NCBI RefSeq assembly: GCF_018967845.1
Contig: NZ_JAHLZZ010000001.1
Span: 1,674,001-1,738,000 of the forward strand
Length of the DNA stretch: 64,000 nucleotides
DNA from: Hymenobacter siberiensis
Lineage (GTDB): Bacteria; Bacteroidota; Bacteroidia; Cytophagales; Hymenobacteraceae
Direction of reading: 5' to 3'
Positions 1-8,684 of this stretch are shown here, in pieces (position 1 is the stretch's first letter; the number at the start of each line of letters is the position of its first letter). The notes beneath the pieces are model-generated. The model searched no databases. It was given only the letters and a program-made list of their open reading frames with translations, and was not told the DNA's origin. Made by a program: the position numbers and the translations under genes.

Positions 1-31
1 AGACCCCTCGCGTCTGCTGCTGGGCGTGTAG
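1..31 (+). CDS. C-terminal end of a gene cut by the window edge
   Basis: Frame 2 reads a short tail ending in Leu-Leu-Leu-Gly-Val and a TAG stop at 29-31, followed about 30 bases later by a strong terminator hairpin. The placement just before a terminator makes a real gene end plausible, but about ten residues are too few to name it. Confidence 0.3.
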   Translation, partial: DPSRLLLGV

Positions 32-59
32 GCACGCGTTGTTAGGTTGAAGTACCCCG

Positions 60-95
60 AAAGCGGCCGGCAGTTATTGCCGGCCGCTTTTTTTG
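60..95 (+). terminator. Rho-independent terminator
   Basis: An 11-bp perfect GC stem (62-72 with 78-88, core GCGGCCGGCA) closes a short loop and is followed by a run of seven T. It would end the transcript entering from the left edge. Confidence 0.85.
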
Positions 96-145
96 GTTTC
101 AGGATAGCCCAAAAATCTTGCCCGGCGTTTAATAACATTCTTATT

Positions 146-262
146 TAGGACTTACGCAGTTGAAGCACTAACTAGCTGAAAAACAGCAATATAATAAATA
201 TATGTCTTTAATGCAAGTCGTTGATTTTCAGGTTACATAGCTTTTGAAGTGCGTAAGTCCTA
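146..262. mobile_element. MITE copy 1 (117 bp)
   Basis: A 117-bp non-coding element bounded by perfect 13-bp terminal inverted repeats, TAGGACTTACGCA at 146-158 and its complement at 250-262. It is flanked by a direct duplication TTATT at 141-145 and 263-267. A second copy of exactly the same length lies at 42124-42240 with a different 5-bp duplication. It encodes no protein, so it must depend on a transposase elsewhere that recognises these ends. It sits directly upstream of the DUF4126-like gene and may have changed that gene's promoter. The parent IS family is not known to me. Confidence 0.9.
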
Positions 263-275
263 TTATTAAGTCGTT

Positions 276-803
276 ATGAAAAACTCCAGAAAGACCCATC
301 GTCCCGCAAAGTTTTGGCCCGTGCTGGGCTTTGCCACGCTTGCCGGCATGCGCAGCATGAGCGCCCCGGCTTTCCTGAGCCACTACTTTTCGCGGCAGCC
401 ACACGCGGGCCTCGAAGATTCGCGGCTACGTTTTTTGCAAAAGCCCATGACCGCCGATTTGCTGAAATTGCTGGCCGCTGGTGAAGTGGTGGTGGATAAG
501 CTGCCGGGCACGCCCGACCGCATTGCCCCGCCGCCCCTGTTGGGCCGGCTATTGTCGGGGGCGCTGGTGGGGGCAGCCTGGTACCGGTCGCGCCAGGGCA
601 GCGCCCTGCACGGTGGTATGCTGGGCGGGCTGGTGGCCGTGGCATCCTCATTTGTGAGCTATGCACTGCGTACTGGCATCAGCGAGCAGGCCGGGGTGCC
701 CAGCGCCCTGGTAGGGGCGGGCGAAGATGTGTTGGTAATAGCGGGTGGTGCCGCCCTGCTGCACGGCCAGCAGCCACCCCACGGCGAGTGGCGACCATTG
801 TGA
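276..803 (+). CDS. DUF4126-family membrane protein
   Basis: 175 aa. The N-terminal segment carries the Ala-Gly-Met-Arg-Ser-Met-Ser-Ala-Pro pattern followed by the Asp-Lys-Leu-Pro...Pro-Asp-Arg-Ile stretch (about residues 73-84) typical of DUF4126 proteins. Small Gly/Ala-rich hydrophobic segments near residues 90-125 and 140-160 suggest membrane hairpins. The function of the family is unknown. The ATG begins nine bases after the target duplication of the upstream MITE, so the native promoter has probably been displaced or replaced. The gene stands alone; the next gene begins 189 bases downstream. The family call rests on pattern recognition only. Confidence 0.7.
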   Translation: MKNSRKTHRPAKFWPVLGFATLAGMRSMSAPAFLSHYFSRQPHAGLEDSRLRFLQKPMTADLLKLLAAGEVVVDKLPGTPDRIAPPPLLGRLLSGALVGAAWYRSRQGSALHGGMLGGLVAVASSFVSYALRTGISEQAGVPSALVGAGEDVLVIAGGAALLHGQQPPHGEWRPL

Positions 804-921
804 TTGAGCGTAATAAGGGCTTGATAGCATTCATAAAATTTGCCGGGACAAGCGGGTAGATTCTCGTTTCAGTATTGGAAAAGCAACGGCGCGTGTAAGA
901 ATTTGGGAATAATAATATTTT

Positions 922-948
922 ATAGCATATATTCATTATAAATGCTAT
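922..948. promoter_or_regulatory. Possible operator upstream of the exporter operon
   Basis: In an AT-rich stretch ending 44 bases before the ABC ATPase start lies a 7-bp inverted repeat, ATAGCAT and ATGCTAT, separated by 13 bases. The symmetry and AT-richness resemble a repressor site, but no regulator gene is adjacent. Confidence 0.3.
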
Positions 949-992
949 GATAATCAAAGCAGTCTCAAAAATCAAAACGTGCGTGCAAAGCA

Positions 993-1697
993 ATGGCAAC
1001 CAGCGAGTACGTAGCCCAGCTTCGGCAGGCCAGCAAAGTCTACCAAACCGGCGATACCACCATTACGGCGCTGGCCCCGAGCGACCTCGACCTGCGGGCG
1101 GGTGAGATGTTGCTTATCGTCGGGCCTTCGGGCTCGGGCAAAACCACACTGCTCTCCCTGTTGGGTTGCGTGATGTACCCCACCAAGGGGCAGGTGCTGG
1201 TGAATGGGCACGATATCAGTCAGCTCACCGAAAGCGAATTGGCAGAGCTTCGGCTTCATACCATCGGCTTCGTTTTCCAGAGCTTCAACCTGATTCAACC
1301 CCTGACGGCCGAAGAAAACGTGTTGTTGCCGCTGCGTTTGCAGCAGGTGCCTTTGCCTGCGGCCCGCGCCCGCGCGGCCGCGGCCCTGGCCCTGGTTGCC
1401 ATGACTGACCGGGCCCGGCAGCTGCCCAAAGAGCTTTCGGGGGGGCAGCAGCAGCGCGTGGCCATTGCGCGGGCCCTGGTAACCGAGCCCACGCTCATTC
1501 TCTGCGATGAGCCCACGGCTTCGCTCGATGCCAGGTCGGTGGAAGTAGTAATGCGCGAGCTGAAAACGCTGGTGCAGCAGGGTAAAGCCCTGGCCGTGGT
1601 AACGCACGACCTGCGCCTGCGAAGCTTCGCCGACCGGATTGTGTACATGGACGAAGGCCGCGTGACCGACGTGCCCCAGCCCGATGCGCTGGTGTAG
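993..1697 (+). CDS. ABC exporter ATPase, DevA/LolD/MacB type
   Basis: 234 aa, the normal length for a single nucleotide-binding domain. Walker A is GPSGSGKTT (about residues 44-52), the Q-loop follows in FVFQSFNL, the signature is [15 protein letters not shown] (about 147-161), Walker B is LILCDEP, and the switch His is in VVTHD. It would energise a MacB/FtsX-fold permease at the inner membrane. It is the first gene of a same-strand set with an adaptor 34 bases downstream, a permease and a TolC-type channel, a composition matching DevBCA-type glycolipid exporters or MacAB-type efflux pumps. The substrate cannot be told from the sequence. Confidence 0.93.
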   Translation: MATSEYVAQLRQASKVYQTGDTTITALAPSDLDLRAGEMLLIVGPSGSGKTTLLSLLGCVMYPTKGQVLVNGHDISQLTESELAELRLHTIGFVFQSFNLIQPLTAEENVLLPLRLQQVPLPAARARAAAALALVAMTDRARQLPKELSGGQQQRVAIARALVTEPTLILCDEPTASLDARSVEVVMRELKTLVQQGKALAVVTHDLRLRSFADRIVYMDEGRVTDVPQPDALV

Positions 1698-1731
1698 CCC
1701 CCTTTTTAATAACCTATAATCGACCTGAGCT

Positions 1732-2670
1732 ATGCGCCTGCTGCTGTTTCTGATGCTACTGCTGGCAGCCTGTGGAAAGGCCGGGAACGACGCGGCCAAC
1801 CCCGGCCGGGAAGGCTTGGCGCAGCAACCCGCCCTGGTGCGCGAAGTAGTGGCGCTGGGCCGGGTAGAGCCCGAAAATAAGCTCATTGGCCTGGCGGCCG
1901 AGGTAAGTGGGGTGGTGGCGGCCCTGCATGCGGCCGAGGGGCAGCGCGTGGAAAAAGCGCAGCTGCTACTTACGCTGAACGAGGCCGTGGAGCAGGCCCA
2001 GGTGACGCAGGCCCGCAGCCGCCTCGCCACCCAGCAAGCCCAGATTGCCGCCGATGCGGCGACCCTGCGCAGCGCCGAAGCGCAGGCCACCAACCTGAGC
2101 CGTACCGCGGCCCGCGTGCGTGAGCTGGCCCGCCAGGGAGCTGAAACGCTACAAAGTCGCGACGATGCCCAAACCGAGTTGACCACGCAACAACAGGAAG
2201 TAGCCCGCTTGCAGGCCCTGCTGCACAGCGCTCGCCGGCAGTTCGAAGCGCTGCAGGCTGACGTGGCGGTGGCCACCGCCCGGCTGGCCCAGCGGCGAGT
2301 ATTGGCTCCGGCGACCGGTCGCTTGCTGAAATGGGATGTGACCGTGGGCAGTAGCGTGGGCACTGGCACCGTTCTGGGCGATTTTGCTCCGGCTGGCCGC
2401 ATCACCGTGCTCTGCGAAGTCGATGAGCTGTTTGCCGACCGGGTGCGGCCCGGCGAGTCGGCCTACGTGCGCCCCCTGGGCGGTACCAGGCGGCTGGCCC
2501 GTGGCACGGTGCTGTTTGCCGCGCCATACCTGAAGCAGAAGTCGCTGTTTGCCGGGACGGCCGGGGAGGCCGAAGACCGACGGGTGCGCGAAGTGCGCGT
2601 GCTGCTAACGCAGGGTGGCGACTCGCTACTGCTTAATAGCCGGGTCGAATGCGTGATTCAACTACCCTAA
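1732..2670 (+). CDS. HlyD-family periplasmic adaptor lipoprotein (DevB/MacA-like)
   Basis: 312 aa. A lipoprotein signal ends in the lipobox LLAAC, with Cys about residue 14. A lipoyl/barrel-sandwich segment follows (residues about 40-75), then a long Gln/Ala-rich coiled-coil hairpin (about 80-185), then the returning lipoyl half with the phrase RVLAPATGRLLKW, and a beta-barrel domain. This is the layout of membrane-fusion proteins that bridge an inner-membrane ABC permease and an outer-membrane channel. It lies between the ATPase and the permease genes. It is somewhat short for the family, with little after the beta-barrel. Confidence 0.88.
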   Translation: MRLLLFLMLLLAACGKAGNDAANPGREGLAQQPALVREVVALGRVEPENKLIGLAAEVSGVVAALHAAEGQRVEKAQLLLTLNEAVEQAQVTQARSRLATQQAQIAADAATLRSAEAQATNLSRTAARVRELARQGAETLQSRDDAQTELTTQQQEVARLQALLHSARRQFEALQADVAVATARLAQRRVLAPATGRLLKWDVTVGSSVGTGTVLGDFAPAGRITVLCEVDELFADRVRPGESAYVRPLGGTRRLARGTVLFAAPYLKQKSLFAGTAGEAEDRRVREVRVLLTQGGDSLLLNSRVECVIQLP

Positions 2671-2759
2671 AAAAGCGCATCATTAGCCCAGCGTTTCGGC
2701 TGCTAAAAAGGTTTTTTTAAAGAAGTAAGGCATTGTAAATCAAATTAATATTCCGCCTA

Positions 2760-3881
2760 ATGCTGCACATTGCCCTGCAATTTATTCGCTACGATAAGGC
2801 CAAGAGTATTGGTACGCTGCTGGGCATTATCATCAGCCTGTTTTTGGTGGGGCAGCAAAGCGGCGTGTTCGTGTTCCTGACCAATGCCATGTCGAGTCTG
2901 GTCGATAATACCGCGACCGACCTGTGGGTGGTCGATAACCGCACGACCAATGTAAATGCCCTGGCCAAGCTAGATATTCGTCTGCTGCGCGAAGTGGGTA
3001 GTTTGCCGGGCGTGCGCCGGGCCTATGCGTTGGTGGTGGCTGGGGGCGCGGCCAGTTTTCCCAACGGCACCAGCGCCGGCGTACAAATTATTGGTTCCGA
3101 GGCCCCATTGTTTCGGGCTGGGCCGAAGGAACTGGTGCAGGGCGCTTTTGCCGACCTGATACCGGACGGAGCGATGAGCTTCGACCAGTTCGACCGCAAA
3201 ACCCTGGGCGGAAGCAGCGTGGGCTCGGTATTTGAGATTGGGGGCAAGCGCGTGTACCTGGCTACCATGAGCAAGGGCCTGCGCGGTTTCGGGGCGGTGT
3301 ACCTGTTCACCACTTTGGAGCGGGCGCGTTACCTGGGTAATGTGCCCACCACCCAGCTCAGTGCCGTGCTGGTGGATGTGCAGCCGGGGGCCGACCCCAT
3401 TGTGGTGCGCGACCGCATCAATCGCAGCCTCTATGGCGTGCGGGCCTGGCGGCCCCGCGACTTTGCCCTGGCGACCAAAAAAACGGTGCTCGGTACCTCC
3501 GGTATTGCCGTCAGCTTCGGCTCGCTGATTGCCTTTGCAGTGATATCCGGTTTTTTTATCATCGGGCTGACGCTTTATTCGGCTGCTATCGACCGCCTCA
3601 AGGACTATGGCACGCTCAAGGCCATCGGGGCTTCCAATGGCTACGTGGCACGGCTTATATTGCTCCAGGCGCTGATTTTTGCGGTGGTAGGCTTCGGCCT
3701 GGGCTATGCCCTGATTGAAGGCTTCCGTTTCGGGATTGGTAAATCGGGGGTGTTATTTAGCTACTCCTGGGTGCTGCGGGGGGCATTTTTGGGCATCACG
3801 CTGCTCATTAGCATGGGCGGGGCAGTATTTGCCATTCGGCGCATCAGCGGGGTGGAGCCCGCCAGTGTTTTTCGCGGCTAA
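2760..3881 (+). CDS. ABC exporter permease, DevC/FtsX family
   Basis: 373 aa with the FtsX/MacB membrane topology: one N-terminal transmembrane helix (about residues 18-40), a large extracytoplasmic domain (about 45-240), then three C-terminal helices (about 250-275, 300-325 and 340-360). The motif KDYGTLKAIGAS before the third helix is the typical FtsX coupling segment. It pairs with the ATPase at 993 and the adaptor at 1732. An 89-base AT-rich gap, containing a T run near 2710, separates it from the adaptor, so a secondary promoter is possible. The TolC-type gene starts 15 bases after its stop. Confidence 0.9.
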   Translation: MLHIALQFIRYDKAKSIGTLLGIIISLFLVGQQSGVFVFLTNAMSSLVDNTATDLWVVDNRTTNVNALAKLDIRLLREVGSLPGVRRAYALVVAGGAASFPNGTSAGVQIIGSEAPLFRAGPKELVQGAFADLIPDGAMSFDQFDRKTLGGSSVGSVFEIGGKRVYLATMSKGLRGFGAVYLFTTLERARYLGNVPTTQLSAVLVDVQPGADPIVVRDRINRSLYGVRAWRPRDFALATKKTVLGTSGIAVSFGSLIAFAVISGFFIIGLTLYSAAIDRLKDYGTLKAIGASNGYVARLILLQALIFAVVGFGLGYALIEGFRFGIGKSGVLFSYSWVLRGAFLGITLLISMGGAVFAIRRISGVEPASVFRG

Positions 3882-3896
3882 TTCCTTTCTCTGACT

Positions 3897-5252
3897 ATGC
3901 GGCGACTTTGGCTCTTGGTTGTATTCTTCGGCACCTCCCCTGGTTGGGGGCAGGCGCAGCCGGCCGGGCCACTGCGCCTGAGCCTGCCGCGAGCACTGGC
4001 GCTGGCCCAGGTAAGCCGGGGTAGCTACCAGAACCTGCAGCTGGAGGAGCAGGTAGCCGCCCAGGCCGCCCGGGCCGTGCGGGGCCTGTACGCTCCTAAG
4101 CTCGGCGCAGCTACCGACCTGCGCTACAACATTATTTTGCCTACCAGCATTATCCCCAACTTCGCCAACCCCACATCGGGCGAGCGGGTGCCGGTTAGTT
4201 TTGGTACGGTGTATCAGGCCAGCGCCGGCCTCACCTTCAACCAACCTCTCTACGATGCCAATGCCCTGGCCCAGAGGCCGGTAGCCGCCCTCACGCAGCA
4301 GCTGGCCGCCAATGCGAGTTGGCAGGGGCGGGTAGCTTTGGTGGTAGCCGTGAGTCAGGCCTACTACGAAGCGTTGCTGCGCGAAACCCAGCTGGCCTTT
4401 GCCCGAGCAGATGCGGTGCGAGCCCAGGCCGCCTACCGCGACCTGGCTGCCCGCCAGCAGGTCGGCCGCGCCCTGGCCAACGAGGTAGACCAGGCCCATC
4501 TGGCCCAGCGCAACGCGTCTCTGGCACAGGCCGTTGCCCAGCAGTACATTGGCCTGAGCAAGCAGCACTTGCTGGCCACGCTGGGCCTGCCACCCAACTA
4601 CGTCGCCAACCTCCAGCTCACCGATTCGCTGCCCCAGCTATTGCGCCGCTATGCCGATACCACCGCCTGGCAGGAGACCCCGCCAGCTCTACAGCGGCGG
4701 CCCGAATTCCGGCAGGAGCAGCTGAATGCCGACCTCGCTGCGGCCAATTTGAGCGCCGAGCGCCGCGGCTATCGGCCCACCGTGGGCCTGACGGGCTACC
4801 TGGGCGCCAATGGCTTCAACGATAATTTCCTGCAAACCCTGCACCTGGGCCGCTGGTTTGGCAATGCCTACGCGGCCGTGCAGGCCAGCGTGCCACTACT
4901 CGACGGGTCGGCTCGTGCCACTCGCCTCGAAACCCAGCGCCTGCGCCAGCAGCAGGCCCGTAACCGCCAGGCTGACCTGCAGCAAACCATTGGCTACGAA
5001 GTGGCGAATGCCCGCACGCAGCTGCAGCTAGCCTGGCAAACTGTGCAGGTGAAGGAAGAAAATATAGCCGTGACGGCCCGTAGTGCCGAGCTGACAGCGC
5101 TGCGCCAACAAGCGGGGCGCGCCCTGGGCCGCGAAGTGCTCGCCGCCGAAGCAACGCGCCAGCAGGCGCAACGGGAGTATCTGCAGGCCGTGTACGATTT
5201 CCTTGTTGCTCGTCTTGAATACCAGCGCGTTACCGGTACGCTAACCGATTAA
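3897..5252 (+). CDS. TolC-family outer-membrane channel
   Basis: 451 aa with a Sec signal peptide (first about 20 residues). Two long alpha-helical repeats rich in Gln, Ala and Arg are separated by strand-like stretches, as in TolC/OEP proteins. The phrase LSLPRALALA near residue 29 matches the first helix of the family, and a second copy begins around residue 250. It supplies the outer-membrane conduit for the preceding ATPase, adaptor and permease, giving a complete four-gene tripartite exporter in one operon. Confidence 0.9.
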   Translation: MRRLWLLVVFFGTSPGWGQAQPAGPLRLSLPRALALAQVSRGSYQNLQLEEQVAAQAARAVRGLYAPKLGAATDLRYNIILPTSIIPNFANPTSGERVPVSFGTVYQASAGLTFNQPLYDANALAQRPVAALTQQLAANASWQGRVALVVAVSQAYYEALLRETQLAFARADAVRAQAAYRDLAARQQVGRALANEVDQAHLAQRNASLAQAVAQQYIGLSKQHLLATLGLPPNYVANLQLTDSLPQLLRRYADTTAWQETPPALQRRPEFRQEQLNADLAAANLSAERRGYRPTVGLTGYLGANGFNDNFLQTLHLGRWFGNAYAAVQASVPLLDGSARATRLETQRLRQQQARNRQADLQQTIGYEVANARTQLQLAWQTVQVKEENIAVTARSAELTALRQQAGRALGREVLAAEATRQQAQREYLQAVYDFLVARLEYQRVTGTLTD

Positions 5253-5369
5253 GGCACTACCGGCGGCCGCGCGCGCCCACTGATATCAGTCATCGGTTGG
5301 CCTGAGCCGGCTCATCGGAATAGCCGCCAAACCGGCCGAAATTCAGGCAACACTCTACCTCGTCCGGCA

Positions 5370-5753
5370 ATGAGATACTTTCTGATAGGCGCAGCTTTGT
5401 GGTGGGCGCTGGCCGCCCGGGGGCAGGTGGTGGTGCAGGTAGGGCCGCCACTTTGGGGGCCGCCCACCCCGGTGGGCACGCAGTACTACTACATTCCCGA
5501 GGCGCAGGCTTACTACGATTTGGCCAACCGCTGCTTTTTTGTGTTTCGGGGTAATACCTGGGTTTGCATTCCCGAATTTCAGGTGGTGTACTGGCCCGGC
5601 CATTTCCACGGGATAGTGGTGGGCTACCGGGGGCCGCAACCCTGGCTCCTGATTGACCGGCACCGGCGCATGTACCTACCGCCGCTGCCGCATGGGCCGC
5701 GCCGGGCACCAGCCGTTCGGCCCTCGCCCCGCCGCCCCGGCCGTATCCGATGA
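5370..5753 (+). CDS. Small secreted protein, Tyr/Trp/Pro-rich
   Basis: 127 aa with an N-terminal Sec signal ending near the Ala-Arg-Gly-Gln. The central region carries the pattern YYYIPEAQAYYDLANRC, then FRGNTWV, which resembles a Bacteroidota family of small envelope proteins with Tyr-rich strands. The C-terminus is Pro/Arg-rich and low complexity. No enzymatic motif is visible. It follows the TolC gene by 117 bases and may be a separate unit. The convergent DMT transporter ends 25 bases downstream. Confidence 0.7.
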   Translation: MRYFLIGAALWWALAARGQVVVQVGPPLWGPPTPVGTQYYYIPEAQAYYDLANRCFFVFRGNTWVCIPEFQVVYWPGHFHGIVVGYRGPQPWLLIDRHRRMYLPPLPHGPRRAPAVRPSPRRPGRIR

Positions 5754-5778
5754 TGGCTGATTGTCAGCAGGAAGGATG

Positions 5779-6756
5779 TCAGGAAGCCACGGATGTTTCG
5801 GGTGCCGGAGCTAGGGCTACTGGAGCTGTTACCGCCACTTTACGGCGACCACCCAGCAGCACCAGCACCACGGCCAGCACAATCAGGCCCGCGCCGATAA
5901 GCATTTGGGGGTTGAGGATTTCGCCGGCGAAGGCCCAGCCCAGCAGCACGGCCACCACCGGGTTCACAAAGGCGTAGGTGCCGGCCAGGGCGGGCTCGAC
6001 CACGCGCAACAGCCAGATATAAGCCGAAAAGGCCACAATGGAGCCAAACGTGACCAGGTAGGCATACGCCAACCACGACTTGGTCGTCACCTGGGCCAGC
6101 TCGAAACCCGAGGCTTCGCCCCGGCCCAGGCCCAGCAGCAGCATGGCAATGCCGCCGCACAGCATTTGCATGCCGCCCGAGGCGAAGGGCGACGGGGTAG
6201 GCCGGTGGTTTTTGGCATAGAGCGAGCCGATGGACCACACCAGCGCGGCCACCAGCACAATGCTCATGCCCAGGCCCGTGTGGCCGGGCTGTTTCACGGG
6301 GGTGGCGGCGGGGTGGGCGGCCAGCAGGTACATGCCGGCCATGCCCGCGCCCAGCCCCAGGGCTACCCACTTGGTGGGCCGGGGCGCAATGCCGCTCAGC
6401 CAGCCCAGTACCGCCAGAAACATGGGCACCGTGGCCACCAGCAGCGCCGTGATGCCGCTGGGCAAATACAGTACGCCAAACGTGGTACCGCCATTGCCGA
6501 AGCCCAGCAGGCAAACGCCGATTATGGCCGCGTAGCCCCAGCCCTGGAGGGTAGGGGCCGGCTCGCCGCGCCAGCGCATAAACCCGTAGAGTAGCCCTCC
6601 CGCAATGCCGTAGCGCGTGCCGGCCATGAGCAGCGGCGGCATGCTGGCCACGGCAAACTTCATAACCAGATAAGTGGAGCCCCAAATAAGATAAACCAGC
6701 GCAAAGGCCGTGAATAACGCGGCCCGCGAAGGCGCAGCCGAACCAGAATCAGACAT
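5779..6756 (-). CDS. EamA/DMT-superfamily transporter
   Basis: 325 aa from the ATG at 6756; an upstream in-frame start exists, but the segment before 6756 lacks membrane character. Ten hydrophobic helices are arranged as two EamA repeats of five. The opening phrase LVYLIWGSTYLVMKFA and the later ALVWSIGSLYAK mark the starts of the two halves, as in RhaT/YedA-like exporters. Such proteins export amino acids, purines or other metabolites from the inner membrane; the substrate is not predictable here. It is divergent from the M1 peptidase gene, and the two share the 124-base region between them. Confidence 0.9.
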   Translation of the reverse strand: MSDSGSAAPSRAALFTAFALVYLIWGSTYLVMKFAVASMPPLLMAGTRYGIAGGLLYGFMRWRGEPAPTLQGWGYAAIIGVCLLGFGNGGTTFGVLYLPSGITALLVATVPMFLAVLGWLSGIAPRPTKWVALGLGAGMAGMYLLAAHPAATPVKQPGHTGLGMSIVLVAALVWSIGSLYAKNHRPTPSPFASGGMQMLCGGIAMLLLGLGRGEASGFELAQVTTKSWLAYAYLVTFGSIVAFSAYIWLLRVVEPALAGTYAFVNPVVAVLLGWAFAGEILNPQMLIGAGLIVLAVVLVLLGGRRKVAVTAPVALAPAPETSVAS

Positions 6757-6880
6757 AAATAGAAGTAATAGTGCCGCAAAATTACGCCGCCGTCCCGCTG
6801 TCCCAAGCCATACCGCCCCGTCTGCCACAAAGTTTGCGCTCCCGAAACGCCGGCCTTGCAGATTGCTGTTGTTGTTTTGC

Positions 6881-8551
6881 ATGATGAACCCAATGAAGCT
6901 GCTCCTTCCGCTGCTGTTATTGCTAGCGACCCTGCAACCCGCCGTCGCCCAGCTCCTGCAGGCCCAGCCCGAAGCCTTCACCCGCGCCGATTCCCTGCGC
7001 GGCGGCCAAACCCCGCTCCGCACCTGCTACGACCTCAATTACTACCACCTCGATGTGCAGCTGGACCCGGCCCAGCGGTTTATCAGCGGCTCCAACCTGT
7101 TCCGATTCACCGCCACGCGGGATTTCACGCGGCTGCAGTTCGACCTGTTTGCCAACCTGAAGGTGGAAAAAGTGCTGTACCGGGGTCGGGAATTACCCTT
7201 CACCCGCGAGGCCAATGCCGTGTTCGTCACCTTTCCCCAGGCCATTGCCAAAGGCAGCCGCGACGAGTTCACGGTGTACTACTCCGGCAACCCTACGGTG
7301 GCCAAAAAAGCTCCCTGGGATGGCGGGATGGTCTTCGCCCAGGATGCCGCTGGCCGGCCTTGGATTGCCACCGCCTGCCAGGGTACGGGGGCCAGCATCT
7401 GGTGGCCCACCAAAGACCAGCAGGCCGATGAGGTTGATTCCATGCTCATCAGCATCAGCGTGCCCACCGGCCTGCGCGATGTGTCGAACGGCCGCCTGCG
7501 CCGCACCACCAAACTCAAAAATGGCTACACCCGCTTCGATTGGGCCGTCACCAACCCCATCAACAACTACGATGTGGCTCTGAACGTGGGCAGCTTCAAG
7601 CACTTTTCCGACGTGTACCAGGGCGAAAAAGGCCCCCTCACGCTCGACTACTGGGTGCTGCCCGAAAACCTGGCTAAAGCCAAAACCCAGTTCGAAGCCA
7701 ACGTGAAACCTATGCTCAAAAGCATGGAGCACTGGTTCGGCCCTTACCCTTTTTACCGCGACGGCTACAAGCTCATCGATGCTCCCCACCTTGGCATGGA
7801 GCACCAGAGCGCCGTGGCCTACGGCAACAAGTACCAAAACGGCTATCTGGGCAAAGACCGCAGCAACACCGGCTGGGGCTTGAAGTGGGACTTCATTATC
7901 ATCCACGAAAGTGGCCACGAGTGGTTCGGCAACAACATCACCAGCCAGGATATTGCCGATATGTGGGTGCACGAAAGCTTCACCACCTACTCCGAAGCCC
8001 TGTTTGTGGAAAGCCAGTTCGGCAAGCAGGCCGGCCAGGAATACATCCACGGCCAGCGTCGCAACATCTCAAACGATGGCCCCATCATCGGCCCCTTCGG
8101 CGTGAACAAGGAAGGCTCCGGTGATATGTACGACAAGGGCAGCATGATGCTGAACACTATCCGCACCGTTCTCAACGACGATGCGAAGTGGCGGCAGCTG
8201 CTGCGCGGCCTCTCGGCCAAATTCTACCACCAGACCGTGACCGGTCAGCAAATTGTCGACTACTTCAATCGGGAAAGTGGCCGGGACTTCACCAAAATCT
8301 TCGACCAATACCTGCGCCACCGCAGCCTGCCGGTGCTGGAAATCCGCTTCGAAGATGGCAAGACCCTAGCTCGTTGGGTGGCCGACGTTGACAAGTTCGA
8401 TATGCCGGTGCGGGTGTGCCTGAAAGGCGGCGAGTATCAGTTTATCACGCCTACGACCAAGTTTGCGGAGATGAAAGAGTTGGCGGGGGCAACCAGGGAA
8501 ACGCTGGAAGTGGACACGTTCAACTACTACATCGGCGTGCTGGTGGAGTAG
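6881..8551 (+). CDS. M1-family zinc metallopeptidase, secreted
   Basis: 556 aa from the ATG at 6881, chosen because it puts a clean Sec signal peptide (ending Ala-Val-Ala-Gln) at the N-terminus; the frame stays open further upstream without signal character. The zinc site is HESGHEWFGN with the downstream Glu in HESFTTYSEA, the M1 HExxH-18-E pattern. The usual GAMEN substrate loop is replaced by LGMEHQ. It lacks the C-terminal ERAP-like domain and is therefore shorter than classical aminopeptidase N. Likely periplasmic peptide degradation. A second M1 enzyme is at 31609. Confidence 0.92.
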   Translation: MMNPMKLLLPLLLLLATLQPAVAQLLQAQPEAFTRADSLRGGQTPLRTCYDLNYYHLDVQLDPAQRFISGSNLFRFTATRDFTRLQFDLFANLKVEKVLYRGRELPFTREANAVFVTFPQAIAKGSRDEFTVYYSGNPTVAKKAPWDGGMVFAQDAAGRPWIATACQGTGASIWWPTKDQQADEVDSMLISISVPTGLRDVSNGRLRRTTKLKNGYTRFDWAVTNPINNYDVALNVGSFKHFSDVYQGEKGPLTLDYWVLPENLAKAKTQFEANVKPMLKSMEHWFGPYPFYRDGYKLIDAPHLGMEHQSAVAYGNKYQNGYLGKDRSNTGWGLKWDFIIIHESGHEWFGNNITSQDIADMWVHESFTTYSEALFVESQFGKQAGQEYIHGQRRNISNDGPIIGPFGVNKEGSGDMYDKGSMMLNTIRTVLNDDAKWRQLLRGLSAKFYHQTVTGQQIVDYFNRESGRDFTKIFDQYLRHRSLPVLEIRFEDGKTLARWVADVDKFDMPVRVCLKGGEYQFITPTTKFAEMKELAGATRETLEVDTFNYYIGVLVE

Positions 8552-8632
8552 TACCGTGGACTCTGCGAGTCCGCGCGTGGCGGGTGCTTTTCGGGTAACG
8601 TTCACCCGCGCGGACTTGCAGAGTCCACGGTA
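8552..8632. repeat. Intergenic inverted repeat (26-bp arms)
   Basis: Arms at 8552-8577 and 8607-8632 are complementary with one mismatch, separated by 29 bases. Each arm also contains a near-palindrome built on GGACTCTGCGAGTCC. It begins one base after the M1 stop codon and precedes lpd, so it could attenuate read-through or stabilise the 3' end. There is no T run, so it is not a classical terminator. Confidence 0.85.
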
Positions 8633-8684
8633 CATGCTTCGCGCCGTACCTTCGCACGAGCGTACAATCATAGAATATCCCCTC

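Noticed and set aside
972..2405. A 477-residue - strand reading frame opposite the exporter ATPase and adaptor
   Set aside because: It is rich in Arg, Ser, Ala and Pro and lies fully opposite well-supported genes, as expected from GC-rich mirror frames.
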